Source of the DNA: Dehalococcoidia bacterium
GTDB taxonomy: Bacteria; Chloroflexota; Dehalococcoidia; Lucifugimonadales; Lucifugimonadaceae
Reading direction: 5' to 3'
Assembly: GCA_029936155.1 (NCBI GenBank)
Contig: JAPYUK010000010.1
Location: 1 to 57,728, forward strand
DNA length: 57,728 bases
Within the stretch, counting starts at the first letter, position 1, and every line of letters starts with the position of its first letter. The notes beneath the pieces were generated by a model. The model was not told the origin of the DNA. It made no database searches and worked only from the letters and a program-made list of their open reading frames with translations. Shown here piece after piece: positions 24,828 through 33,294 of the stretch. The position numbers and the translations under genes were made by a program.

Positions 24828-26348
24828 CTAGGCGAGAAGCTCACGAAGCTCGGCAACGTTGGCATCGCCACGGAGACGACCCAGTGCTTTGCGTTCGATC
24901 TGGCGAATACGCTCACGAGTGAGGTTCAGTTCGCCACCGATCTCCTCAAGAGTACGAGGTCGTCCGTCGAACAGTCCAAATCGCAGTTCGAGGACACGTC
25001 GTTCTCGATCCTGTAGATGACTGAGGACTCGGTCGACCTGCTCACGCATTGACGATTGAGCTGCTACATCGGCTGGTGCCGGTGCACTGCTGTCCTGAAT
25101 CAGGTCGCCAAGCTCGTTCTCTGCGTCTTCACCAATCGGTGTTTCGAGAGAAACAGGTTCCTGCGACATCTGAAGAATTTCAGATACACGTTCGATCGAA
25201 AGCTCAACACGCTCTGCGAGTTCTTCCACAGTTGGCTCTCGGTTGAGCTGCTGTCCAAGTTCACGACGTGCTCGCATAATCTTGTTCAGCGTCTCAACGA
25301 CGTGAACTGGAATACGAATCGTTCGTGCCTGGTCAGCGATAGCCCGGGTGATTCCCTGTCGGATCCACCAGGTGGCGTATGTGCTGAACTTGAATCCTTT
25401 GCGGAAGTCGAATTTCTCGATGGCACGCATCAGTCCGATGTTGCCTTCCTGAATAAGATCCAGCATCGACAACCCGCGGTTGAGATGCTTCTTGGCAACA
25501 CTGACAACGAGTCGAAGGTTTGCTTCGCCCAAGTGGCGACGTGCCTTTTCACCCTCTTCTCGAACTCGCATGATGTGAGCGTTGAGAACAGGTGTGAGCG
25601 GCTGAAGAGCTGTGAGGAACTTAGGCTTGACCACATCGTCTGGCAAATCGGACAGAATAGGGTTGAGACCCAGAATGTCTACCATGTCGGCTGAAAGCAG
25701 TCGGCTGAGAACGGAAAGTTCAACAACCAGCTTGTGCGCATCGTCGGGTTCGACACCGAGGGCATCCGAAAGATAGTTGATCAACTCGTCTTCCCGCTTG
25801 CCGTCGACAAGTGCGCGTAGATCCGGATCTGCAAGAGCTCGCCCGAGAGTGACCGGTGTCTCCAGACCCAGGTACTTTGCCACCGCAGATGCGGTGTCCC
25901 CTACAGGGCCAAGCTTCGACAGGATGTCTGTGATGATAGTGAAAGGATCAGGTGTACCGACTTCGATATCACCTTGAATTTCCTTCTCGATCGCTTCGAG
26001 TCGCTGAGCAAGCTCAACTGCACGGGCGAGCACGACTTCGTCGGCTGCGGTTAGAAGTGCAACTCGGCCGATCTCACGGAGGTACATCCGAACGGTATCT
26101 TCAGTGAGTTCAGATTCCTGTACTTCCTGTTGGAGTGCGTTCGTGATGCTCGTTGAAGAGTCGGACGCACGTGCTGCTTCCCACATATCCAGTTCGGATC
26201 GGGTTACAGCAGTAGCACCGTTTTCCGTCGTCTGGTTCGCTTCGTCTTCAGTGCCTTCCATTCGGGTGAAGGCGGGTGTGTACTCGTCTTCACCGTCGAG
26301 GGCTGCGTTGACGTCGTTAACGCGGGTTGTTCGTCGCTTTTGGACCAA
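24828..26348 (-). CDS. rpoD: RNA polymerase primary sigma factor (RpoD/SigA)
   Basis: Housekeeping sigma-70, 506 residues. Region 1.2 starts at [17 protein letters not shown] (about 82). A poorly conserved insertion (about 125-250) precedes region 2, which contains [36 protein letters not shown] and [17 protein letters not shown]. Region 3 follows at [12 protein letters not shown]. Region 4.2 is [20 protein letters not shown] with the closing KALGRLR. The first 80 residues are acidic and low in conservation, as in other primary sigmas. The upstream 400 bases hold a hairpin but no gene. It shares a bidirectional terminator with the convergent PIG-L gene. The call is firm; alternative sigmas lack this full layout. 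Confidence 0.97.
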   Translation of the reverse strand: MVQKRRTTRVNDVNAALDGEDEYTPAFTRMEGTEDEANQTTENGATAVTRSELDMWEAARASDSSTSITNALQQEVQESELTEDTVRMYLREIGRVALLTAADEVVLARAVELAQRLEAIEKEIQGDIEVGTPDPFTIITDILSKLGPVGDTASAVAKYLGLETPVTLGRALADPDLRALVDGKREDELINYLSDALGVEPDDAHKLVVELSVLSRLLSADMVDILGLNPILSDLPDDVVKPKFLTALQPLTPVLNAHIMRVREEGEKARRHLGEANLRLVVSVAKKHLNRGLSMLDLIQEGNIGLMRAIEKFDFRKGFKFSTYATWWIRQGITRAIADQARTIRIPVHVVETLNKIMRARRELGQQLNREPTVEELAERVELSIERVSEILQMSQEPVSLETPIGEDAENELGDLIQDSSAPAPADVAAQSSMREQVDRVLSHLQDRERRVLELRFGLFDGRPRTLEEIGGELNLTRERIRQIERKALGRLRGDANVAELRELLA

Positions 26349-26753
26349 CGGTTGTTCCTTTCGGGTATTTGCTACCCGTATCTGGACTTATCGAATATCC
26401 GGACAGATATCCGATCTCAGATCATTCGTACTAGTGACTTCCGCGCGATTTGCCCCGCTTAATCTGCGGGGCTTACCACAAGTTGAGAATGGTGGCAGTC
26501 ACCCAATTTTTAAATGCAATCTCGACTATTTGCGGTGCCTCATGTATTCATTTCGAGTAACACTCGAAATTACCAACACATAATTCCAACTCAACGACCT
26601 CTTAGTCTACGACATCGCGTATGCGTTCTAAAAGGGGGGGGTAGTCTAATTAGTTACGAAATTCGTCGCACATGAGTCGTTGCTGCATCGGGGGATCCGG
26701 CGAATTTGAGATTGAATTGCTACTTATCAAGTAACGTTTTGGATATTTAACAA
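26349..26753. other. Upstream region of rpoD with a hairpin and a G8 tract; no gene
   Basis: No coding sequence is visible in these 405 bases. GCCCCGC (26452-26458) pairs with GCGGGGC (26466-26472) around a seven-base loop, in the probable leader or promoter region of rpoD. A run of eight G lies at 26634-26641 after AAAA. The stretch is AT-richer than the genes around it, as expected for a promoter region. I cannot name individual promoter boxes with confidence. Confidence 0.5.
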
Positions 26754-27785
26754 TTAATCCCAGTTGATGACGAATTTACCCGGAGCGCCCGACGAGAACT
26801 CCTTATACGCAGCCGGGGCCTGCTCGATTGTTGATCGTGAAGTGATTACCGAGCCAAGCGGAACGTTGCGTTCGGCCGTGTATCTCGCAGCCTCAGCCAA
26901 GCCGAAAGTCGAGAAGGTCCATGAACCCATTAGAGTCAGGTGCCGGTGGATGATGTGCGGAGTCGGCTGATAGGTAACCTCGCCGCCTTCTCCCACCAGG
27001 CAAACTCGCCCGAATACCCGGGTCGACTCCACAGCGGCCACCCGAGTTGTCGCCAATCCGGCCGCTTCAAGACTGGCGTCTGCGCCGTGGGCGTTAGTAA
27101 GGGCCTTAATCTGCTCAGGCGCATCGTCGTTTGAGGCATCAACCGTCGCCCATGCGCCTGAATCGGAAGCCATCTTGAGTCGTTCGGGCGAAATATCGAC
27201 TGCGATGATCCTTGCCCCCATGGCAGTTCCGAACATCGTGGCAGCGAGACCAACCGGTCCTTGTCCAAATACGGCCAGAACGTCCAGGCCAGACACTTCA
27301 AGTTTTTTCAACGCCTGAAACGCCGTGCTGGCGCCGCAAGCCAGATATGCACCTACCTCGAAGTCGACTTCGTCTGGCAGGGGAACACATGTCGACTGAT
27401 GGGCGACCATGTAGTTGCCATGTCCGCCGTGAGCTGATCCACCGTAATACAGCTTCTTCTCGGTCACTTCACATAGTTGCTGCCAGCCAGTAAGGCAGTA
27501 CTCACACTCACGGCAGCCTTCGTAATGGTGCTGAATGATCCGATCGCCAACCTTGAGTCCTTTGACGTTCGGGCCCAGAGCTACGACTTCACCACACGGC
27601 TCATGGCCGGGTCGCATGAGTTGACCGTTGTGTTCATTTGGCGAGTCGCCGCGATATCGATTGAAGTCTGAGCCGCACAGGCCTGATGATCTCAGCCTGA
27701 TCAGCACCTGCTCAACACCGGGTTCGATATCTGGAAAATCTATGACTTCCGCGACGCTGTTTCCATGGAATGCGACTCCGCGCAT
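26754..27785 (-). CDS. Zinc-dependent alcohol dehydrogenase family protein
   Basis: Medium-chain dehydrogenase/reductase of 343 residues. The catalytic-zinc region is SSGLCGSDFNRYRGD (Cys near 34) and MRPGHEPCGEV (His-Glu near 57). The structural-zinc loop is CRECEYCLTGWQQLC (cysteines near 88-102). The nucleotide-binding turn is VFGQGPVGLAATMFG near 165, followed by an acidic residue (IIAVDIS), which favours NAD. I set the start at ATG 27785 (MRGVAFHG), which has AGGAG eight bases upstream; the frame extends 11 codons further without a ribosome site. Substrate unknown; a polyol or secondary alcohol is typical. It is divergent from the aminotransferase gene at 27961. Confidence 0.9.
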   Translation of the reverse strand: MRGVAFHGNSVAEVIDFPDIEPGVEQVLIRLRSSGLCGSDFNRYRGDSPNEHNGQLMRPGHEPCGEVVALGPNVKGLKVGDRIIQHHYEGCRECEYCLTGWQQLCEVTEKKLYYGGSAHGGHGNYMVAHQSTCVPLPDEVDFEVGAYLACGASTAFQALKKLEVSGLDVLAVFGQGPVGLAATMFGTAMGARIIAVDISPERLKMASDSGAWATVDASNDDAPEQIKALTNAHGADASLEAAGLATTRVAAVESTRVFGRVCLVGEGGEVTYQPTPHIIHRHLTLMGSWTFSTFGLAEAARYTAERNVPLGSVITSRSTIEQAPAAYKEFSSGAPGKFVINWD

Positions 27786-27960
27786 AGGTGATTCTCCTGA
27801 CGGTATTCGTAAATGCAAAGTGCCGATTTCGAAAGATGGCGCAATGTATATCAGCTAATTCACATAAAAGTCTTTGCGATTGGCCGATAGCGGCAGTAAG
27901 CTTCACCCGCTCGACTTGTATGACATGACTGCGGCAGAGCCGCGATTGGGATCTTCAAAC

Positions 27961-29172
27961 ATGGTGGATACGTTTAGTTACGACACTCTATTCTCAGAGG
28001 GTTCGACCGACACCCCTCTAAACCCGGGGCTACATGCCAAGTACGATTTCGCTACCGCATACCCGGCACCAGAGACGCTTCCACTGGACGGTCTGATTCA
28101 GTCACTTCAAGCAGCTGTGGATCGCGATTCCACGAAGGTGCTGGCCGAACTGGCTTACTACCCACATCAGCTTGGTGCTCTTGAACTACGTGAGTACACG
28201 GCTGAGAAGCTGGCAGCTGATCGTGGTTTTACAGTAACTGCAGATGAAATAGCGTTAACGAACGGTTCTGGTGAAGCACTGGGACTGGTGATTCAGGCGC
28301 TGACCGATCCGGGCGATATCGTTCTCGCTGAAGAGTTTGTCTACATGGGAACCACCAGCCAGCTTCGACGCTTCGGTGCCGACGTCCGTGGTGTCGCGAT
28401 GGATGAAGGTGGAATCATTCCGCAAGCACTCGACGAGCAGGTCACCGCACTGACAGCCGCTGGTGAGACGCCAAAGTATCTCTACACAATCCCCGAGCAT
28501 CAGAACCCGATGGGATCGACCCTCTCCGGTGAACGCCGGAAGGAAATTCTCAAGATCGCCCACAAGCACAACTTGCCGATTCTTGAGGACGACTGCTACG
28601 TCGATCTCCGATACAAAGGCGATGTGCAACCGGCGTTCCGTGCACTCGATGACTCCGGGATCGTCGTCTACGTGGCCTCCTACTCGAAACTGCTGGCTCC
28701 TGGTCTGCGCCTTGGATACTTCACAGCATCGCCAGAATTGATGCGTAGGGCGCTCAGTTTCAAGCTCGGAAGCGGCCCCAACCAGTTCGCCGCCGTTGCG
28801 ATCGAAGGCTATCTACGTAACAACCTCGAATCTCATCGAGATAACTTCAACCCGATTCTTGAAGCGAAATGTGACTCCATGGTCGTTGCACTCGAAGAGC
28901 ATTTTGGCGACTCGGGTGCAACGTGGTCCATTCCTGAAGGTGGCTGCTACGTGTGGCTGACCATGCCTGAAAGTTCGGACATTTCGACTATCCGTGACAA
29001 GGTGTTTGATCAGGGTGTTGGATACGTTGCTGGTCCGAACTTTGAAGCCGACGCGTCTGGTCGAATCGGTAAAAACTGCGCAAGGCTATGTTTTGCATTC
29101 GAGTCGGTTGAGAAAAACGCCGAGGGAATCGCACTTCTTGCTCAGTTGTTCAAACAGCACGGAGCGATGTAG
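27961..29172 (+). CDS. PLP-dependent aminotransferase (2-aminoadipate/MocR-like class I)
   Basis: A 403-residue fold-type I aminotransferase resembling LysN/2-aminoadipate transaminases and the catalytic domain of MocR regulators. Marks are YYPHQLGALELREYTAEKL, ALTNGSGEALGLV, YTIPEHQNPMGSTLS (the usual P-x-x-QNPTG), LEDDCYVDLRY (Asp that bonds the pyridine ring) and ASYSKLLAPGLRLGY with PLP lysine K243. No helix-turn-helix domain is present, so it is an enzyme rather than a MocR regulator. Start ATG 27961 is chosen by family fit; in-frame ATGs at 27925 and 27874 are possible but their residues look unrelated. A good terminator follows. Confidence 0.88.
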   Translation: MVDTFSYDTLFSEGSTDTPLNPGLHAKYDFATAYPAPETLPLDGLIQSLQAAVDRDSTKVLAELAYYPHQLGALELREYTAEKLAADRGFTVTADEIALTNGSGEALGLVIQALTDPGDIVLAEEFVYMGTTSQLRRFGADVRGVAMDEGGIIPQALDEQVTALTAAGETPKYLYTIPEHQNPMGSTLSGERRKEILKIAHKHNLPILEDDCYVDLRYKGDVQPAFRALDDSGIVVYVASYSKLLAPGLRLGYFTASPELMRRALSFKLGSGPNQFAAVAIEGYLRNNLESHRDNFNPILEAKCDSMVVALEEHFGDSGATWSIPEGGCYVWLTMPESSDISTIRDKVFDQGVGYVAGPNFEADASGRIGKNCARLCFAFESVEKNAEGIALLAQLFKQHGAM

Positions 29173-29219
29173 CAAACTCTTCGAGCCGAGTTGACTCTTG
29201 GTTTTCATATGACATCAAG

Positions 29220-29249
29220 AAGACCGACGGCATGTCGTCGGTCTTTTTT
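29220..29249 (+). terminator. Intrinsic terminator after the aminotransferase gene
   Basis: AAGACCGACG (29220-29229) and CGTCGGTCTT (29236-29245) form a ten-pair stem with a six-base loop, followed by TTTT. It lies about 48 bases after the stop codon. It isolates this gene from the fructose-bisphosphate aldolase gene. Confidence 0.92.
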
Positions 29250-29372
29250 CGTTAACACCGATTGCTCATAGCTCGGTAACACAGAGTTAACCGAATAACG
29301 TTGCCTAACGAACGCGGCGGCGATAAATTCGATTAGGACTTTTTTCAAACCGACACACAAGGAACGTCGTTC

Positions 29373-30383
29373 ATGGCCTCTGCTGAGCTGAACTCGATCG
29401 CACTGAAGATGGTTGCTCGCAAGAAGGGCATTCTGGCTGCTGACGAAAGTACCGGAACTATGACCAAACGACTTGACAGTATCAATGTTGAGTCGACATC
29501 AGATTCGAGAAGGTTGTGGCGTCAGCTTCTGTTTCAAACACCAAGCATCGGCGATTACATCTCAGGCGTGATCATGTACGACGAGACAATTCGCCAGTCG
29601 GACGACTCGGGCGTGAGTTTTGTCGATTTGCTCGCAAGTAAGGACATTCTTTCGGGAATCAAGGTCGATAACTCGACCCACGATCTTGCAGGCGCACCGG
29701 GTGAGTTCATCACCGAAGGCCTCGATGGCTTGCGTGGACGACTTGCTGAGTACTATGAAATAGGCGCACGATTCACGAAATGGCGTGCATTGATTGTAAT
29801 TGGAGAGGGTCAGCCCTCCGACAACGCCATTCGGACCAACATGCACGCGCTGGCTCGCTACTCGGCTCTCTGCCAGGAGCAGGGACTGGTCCCGATTGTT
29901 GAGCCCGAAATATTCATGGATGGCTCGCACAGCATCGACGACTGCCGCTCGGCAACCACACGATCGCTGAAGGCGGTATTTGAAGAGCTCGACGCCCAGG
30001 ACGTCGATCTCGAAGGCATTGTCCTGAAACCAAACATGGTCATTTCAGGCTCAGGTGCTCAGAACCGTGCTTCAGCGGCACAGGTTGCACGCCAGACCAT
30101 CGACTGCTTCCTTGAGACTGTTCCAAGGAACGTACCCGGTATTGCTTTCCTTTCAGGCGGGCAGGGCGACGAAGAGTCAGTCGTGAACCTCGATGAGATT
30201 AACAAGATCGCCAATATTGAAGATCTGCCATGGGAATTGACCTACTCGTACGGTCGTGGACTACAGGCTGCCCCGCTTGCTGCATGGCTCGGTAAGGCTG
30301 AGAACGTGTCGGCAGGCCAGGCTGCGTTCCAGAAGCGTGGACTCGATTCCAGCGCAGCACGTGAAGGCCTGTACTCGCCCTAG
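29373..30383 (+). CDS. Class I fructose-bisphosphate aldolase (eukaryote-type)
   Basis: Cleaves fructose 1,6-bisphosphate through a Schiff base in glycolysis/gluconeogenesis. It is of the animal/plant type: GILAADESTGTMTKRL near 19, KWRA with K136, IVEPEI near 175, the Schiff-base lysine K219 in VLKPNMV, FLSGGQGDEE near 256 and YGRGLQ. Length 336 is slightly short of the 360 of eukaryotic enzymes; the C-terminus ends EGLYSP without the usual final Tyr tail. AAGGAA precedes the ATG at 29373. Bacterial occurrence of this type is patchy and often attributed to transfer. It is a single-gene unit with a terminator just upstream. Confidence 0.93.
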   Translation: MASAELNSIALKMVARKKGILAADESTGTMTKRLDSINVESTSDSRRLWRQLLFQTPSIGDYISGVIMYDETIRQSDDSGVSFVDLLASKDILSGIKVDNSTHDLAGAPGEFITEGLDGLRGRLAEYYEIGARFTKWRALIVIGEGQPSDNAIRTNMHALARYSALCQEQGLVPIVEPEIFMDGSHSIDDCRSATTRSLKAVFEELDAQDVDLEGIVLKPNMVISGSGAQNRASAAQVARQTIDCFLETVPRNVPGIAFLSGGQGDEESVVNLDEINKIANIEDLPWELTYSYGRGLQAAPLAAWLGKAENVSAGQAAFQKRGLDSSAAREGLYSP

Positions 30384-30506
30384 GGTCCGTGGGTGCCCGA
30401 CTGCCCATTTGCGGTGAACATATCCTGAGTTTGATTCAGGGTGACATTTGGCACCGCTCAGCCATAGACTGTCCCACTGATCGTGATCAACCGATAAGGT
30501 TGCTGC

Positions 30507-30532
30507 GCCTGCTTGCAAAATGCACAGCAGGC
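30507..30532 (+). other. Stable hairpin in the leader of the M20 amidohydrolase gene
   Basis: GCCTGCT (30507-30513) and AGCAGGC (30526-30532) enclose a second stem TGCA (30514-30517) with TGCA (30521-30524), leaving an AAA loop and one bulged C. It ends 29 bases before the ATG at 30562. No T-run follows, so it is not an intrinsic terminator; an RNA element or protein site is possible. A smaller hairpin CCTGA-n7-TCAGG lies at 30424-30440. Confidence 0.4.
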
Positions 30533-30561
30533 GGCTACCAATCCGGAGTGTGATGTAACCG

Positions 30562-31746
30562 ATGTCCGACCAAATATCCGATCTCGTAGCAGCTCGTAGC
30601 GCTGAGATAATGGAGACCCGCCGCTTCTTTCACGGAATTCCAGAACTGGGATTCGAGGAAAACGACACTGCAAAAGCGATTGCTGATCGTCTGACTACTG
30701 CGGGACTCGAAGTTGAGACCGGTATCGGTAAAACCGGTCTTGTCGGCGTACTGAAGGGAACCAAATCAGGACCGACCTTGATGATCCGCGCCGATATCGA
30801 CGGGCTGCCCGTAGATGAACTCACCGGACTCGAATTCGCCTCAACTAACGGTCGAATGCACGCCTGCGGCCACGATGGTCACATCACAATGGCGGTCACG
30901 GCAGCAGAAATCCTCGCCGGGATCAAAGACCAACTGGCAGGCACGCTCATATTCGTTTTCCAGCCTGCCGAAGAGATCGTCATGGGTGCGCTTGCGATGA
31001 TCGACGATGGATTATTTGAGAAATATCCGGCTGATCGGGTTGTCGGCACCCACCTATGGAATCAGATTCCGACCGGCGTCATCGGGGTGAACCGAGCTAC
31101 TGTTTTCGCTAGTGCCGACCAGTTCCGTCTGACGGTTCACGGAAAGGGCGGGCACGGTGCGATGCCCCACACGACTATCGATCCCGTTGCTGCAGTAGCC
31201 GAAATTATCTCCACCGCCCAGACCGTCGTAAGTCGAGAAGTGCCGCCAAACGACATGGGTGTGCTTACGTTTGGGCAGATTCATGGTGGTACCGCTCCGA
31301 ACGTAATTGCAGACGAGGTGAGTGTTGAAGGTACGGTACGGGCTTACACGTTGGAAACCCGCAATCTCATTATGAAGTCACTTGAGCGCGTCGCCAGCAA
31401 CGTCGCTTCTGCAATGCGGTCGTCGACAACGTTCGAGCGGATTCACGGTGCGCCACCGGTTATCAATGATCCCGAAGTGGCCGCGTGGGTTACTCAACAG
31501 GCGAGTCTGGTAGTTGGTGAAGGAAACGCCCGGGAATGGGAGCCGATCAGCGTCGGCGACGATATGGCCGAGTTCAACAATCGTGTTCCAGGAGTTTACT
31601 TCCTGCTAGGCGCGGCCCATGACGACGCCATTGTCGCCGAGCGCTCCGTTGAAGGTCACCACAACGCCAAGTTCGATTGGAATGAAGACTGTTTGCCGCT
31701 GGGTGTAGAGGTGTTCGTTCGATCAGCGGTCGATTTTCTTTCGTAG
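30562..31746 (+). CDS. M20-family amidohydrolase (hippurate hydrolase/IAA-amino acid hydrolase-like)
   Basis: Di-metal amidohydrolase of 394 residues that removes acyl groups from amino acids or related amides. Metal residues lie in MHACGHDGH near 98-106, the catalytic Glu pair in QPAEE near 138, and the downstream GTHLWNQIPTG. The lid/dimerisation domain (about 190-300) opens with GKGGHGAMPH and contains the conserved VPPND and GGTAPNVIAD phrases. The final metal-binding His is within VEGHHNAKF near 372. This set marks the HipO/IlR1-like subgroup. No signal peptide. The gene follows a hairpin in its leader. Confidence 0.93.
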   Translation: MSDQISDLVAARSAEIMETRRFFHGIPELGFEENDTAKAIADRLTTAGLEVETGIGKTGLVGVLKGTKSGPTLMIRADIDGLPVDELTGLEFASTNGRMHACGHDGHITMAVTAAEILAGIKDQLAGTLIFVFQPAEEIVMGALAMIDDGLFEKYPADRVVGTHLWNQIPTGVIGVNRATVFASADQFRLTVHGKGGHGAMPHTTIDPVAAVAEIISTAQTVVSREVPPNDMGVLTFGQIHGGTAPNVIADEVSVEGTVRAYTLETRNLIMKSLERVASNVASAMRSSTTFERIHGAPPVINDPEVAAWVTQQASLVVGEGNAREWEPISVGDDMAEFNNRVPGVYFLLGAAHDDAIVAERSVEGHHNAKFDWNEDCLPLGVEVFVRSAVDFLS

Positions 31747-31780
31747 ATCGAACCGGTTATCACCTTTTATTGACAGATGG

Positions 31781-32240
31781 ATGGAACAAATATCCGCCCC
31801 GATTCGTCAAGATAACAACATAAAAACGCTAATATTGAAACTTGGTGTGCTGAAATTTGCCGCGCTTGGTGGAATGCCGCTTCTCGTCGCCCTACTTTGG
31901 CCGATATTCACTCAGGCCGAAGCTTCGCTCGTGATCATCTTTGTGGTGCTGTCGATGGTCGGGATCGGCATTGCGGCAATGGCAATGTTCAGCAAAAGGT
32001 TCTGGCTGCTGTGGGCAGCACTCGGCGTTTGGCCTGGGACGATTGCCGGCGGACTATTGTTCACCGGCAATCGCGCTGTTGACGGTCAGCAACGGCACGA
32101 CCGGCTGGGAAGGCGTGATCGTTGGGGTCGTAATTATTTTGGGCGTATTCGTAGGCGGAATCGCCGGTGCTATCACCGGTAGTGTGCTCGGCGCGCAAAA
32201 CACGCCGAGCGAAATCCACTGCCTAGCCTGCGGTGCCTAA
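31781..32240 (+). pseudogene. Small membrane protein gene with a frameshift near 32080
   Basis: From ATG 31781 the frame encodes three hydrophobic segments (FAALGGMPLLVALLWPIF, LVIIFVVLSMVGIGIAAMA, WLLWAALGVWPGTIAGGLL). After residue 98 it becomes Arg-rich (DRLGRRDRWGRN). The plus-one frame from about 32080 instead continues with a fourth helix, WEGVIVGVVIILGVFVGGIA, followed by GAITGSVLG and a Cys-containing end (IHCLACGA), and stops at 32240. Its stop overlaps the stop of the convergent SDR gene (CTAA). The natural product is thus probably a four-helix protein of about 150 residues, broken by a one-base change or a sequencing error. I do not recognise the family. Confidence 0.55.
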
Positions 32241-33028
32241 ACGACCGGTGCGGTCCCGCCGTCTACGTTGATCGCTGTTCCGGTCACGTAGCTCGCACGG
32301 CCTGATGCGAGGAAGCAGATGACATCTCCAGCTTCCTGTGCCTCGCCGATACGACCCAGCGGGACTCGTCCGCCAAAGGTCTTCCAGTGATCTTCAAGCG
32401 AGTAGTTAGGGTCTTTGGCATTCATACCTTCCCAACGAGTTCGGTGCTGCCCGGATTTGAGAACTCCAACACATATCGTGTTTACACGGATGTTGTGCTG
32501 CGCCAGTTCGCCAGCCCATGATTTCGTCAACGAGATTCCCGCAGCCCTCGACAGAGAGGTTGGCTGTGCGCCCGGACCCGATGCCTTACCTCCCGGAGTT
32601 GTAGTGTTGACGATCGCTCCGGCTCCTGATGCCTTCAGGTGGGGGAGAGCGGCTCGTGCGCAGTAGATTGCGCCGTAGATCTTGATCCCGAAGTCGACCT
32701 CAAGATCGCCGTCGGTCATTTTCTCCAGCGTGGTCGCTGATGAAGTACCGGCGTTGTTGACCAGAATGTCGACTCCGCCGAACTCGTCGAACACTTTCGC
32801 AACCATCGCCTGAACTTCTGATTCAACGGAAACGTCGGTCGCTACCCCGATGACGTCGCTCCCGCCTGCGGCCTTAATGTCGACCACCGCAGCATCGATT
32901 TTCGCCTGTGTACGACCCACTATTGCTACTTTCGCGCCTTCACTTGCCAGCGATATTGCCGCCGCCTTGCCGATGCCGTCACTACCACCCGTGATGATCG
33001 CTACCTTGCCGTTTAATCCGAGATCCAT
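32237..33028 (-). CDS. SDR-family protein lacking the standard catalytic Tyr and Lys
   Basis: Classical-length short-chain dehydrogenase fold, 263 residues. The nucleotide-binding turn is TGGSDGIG (13-20) with VATDV and VNNAG following, so dinucleotide binding is expected. The active-site segment should read S...YxxxK; here it is NTTTPGG, then T157-S-L-S-R161 in the exact places of Tyr and Lys. The fold continues normally with the VNTICVG and GRIGEAQEAGDVICFLASG phrases and ends in INVDGG. So it is either a binding/regulatory protein or uses another mechanism. Start ATG 33028 gives MDLGLNGKVAIITGG; the frame is open further upstream without resemblance. The 266-base spacer up to 33294 shows no gene. 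Confidence 0.87.
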   Translation of the reverse strand: MDLGLNGKVAIITGGSDGIGKAAAISLASEGAKVAIVGRTQAKIDAAVVDIKAAGGSDVIGVATDVSVESEVQAMVAKVFDEFGGVDILVNNAGTSSATTLEKMTDGDLEVDFGIKIYGAIYCARAALPHLKASGAGAIVNTTTPGGKASGPGAQPTSLSRAAGISLTKSWAGELAQHNIRVNTICVGVLKSGQHRTRWEGMNAKDPNYSLEDHWKTFGGRVPLGRIGEAQEAGDVICFLASGRASYVTGTAINVDGGTAPVV

Positions 33029-33294
33029 CTTGTGTGTTCCGTTCTTCAGCCCTGTTTCAATCGAGTTAGCGTCTGATACTCGCAACAATGAGTTCGAATG
33101 GTGTGAGGCAGATGCCGAGGGATTATAAAGATGAAAAATAGGATTCAGCTGAATTTGTGATTCTTCGGCGTGTGAGTTGTACCCTTATCTCTTGTGTGAT
33201 TTTCCCAGTCACGGATTTCGTGTGGTGCGCCGACATTCGGCTGGTGTGAATAATTGAACTAAAAAACTCAGAAGAAATCGGATAGGTAAAAGAA

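Noticed and set aside
26452-26472. Hairpin upstream of rpoD as an intrinsic terminator
   Set aside because: Stem is good (seven pairs) but no T-run follows on either strand; kept only as part of the upstream-region entry.
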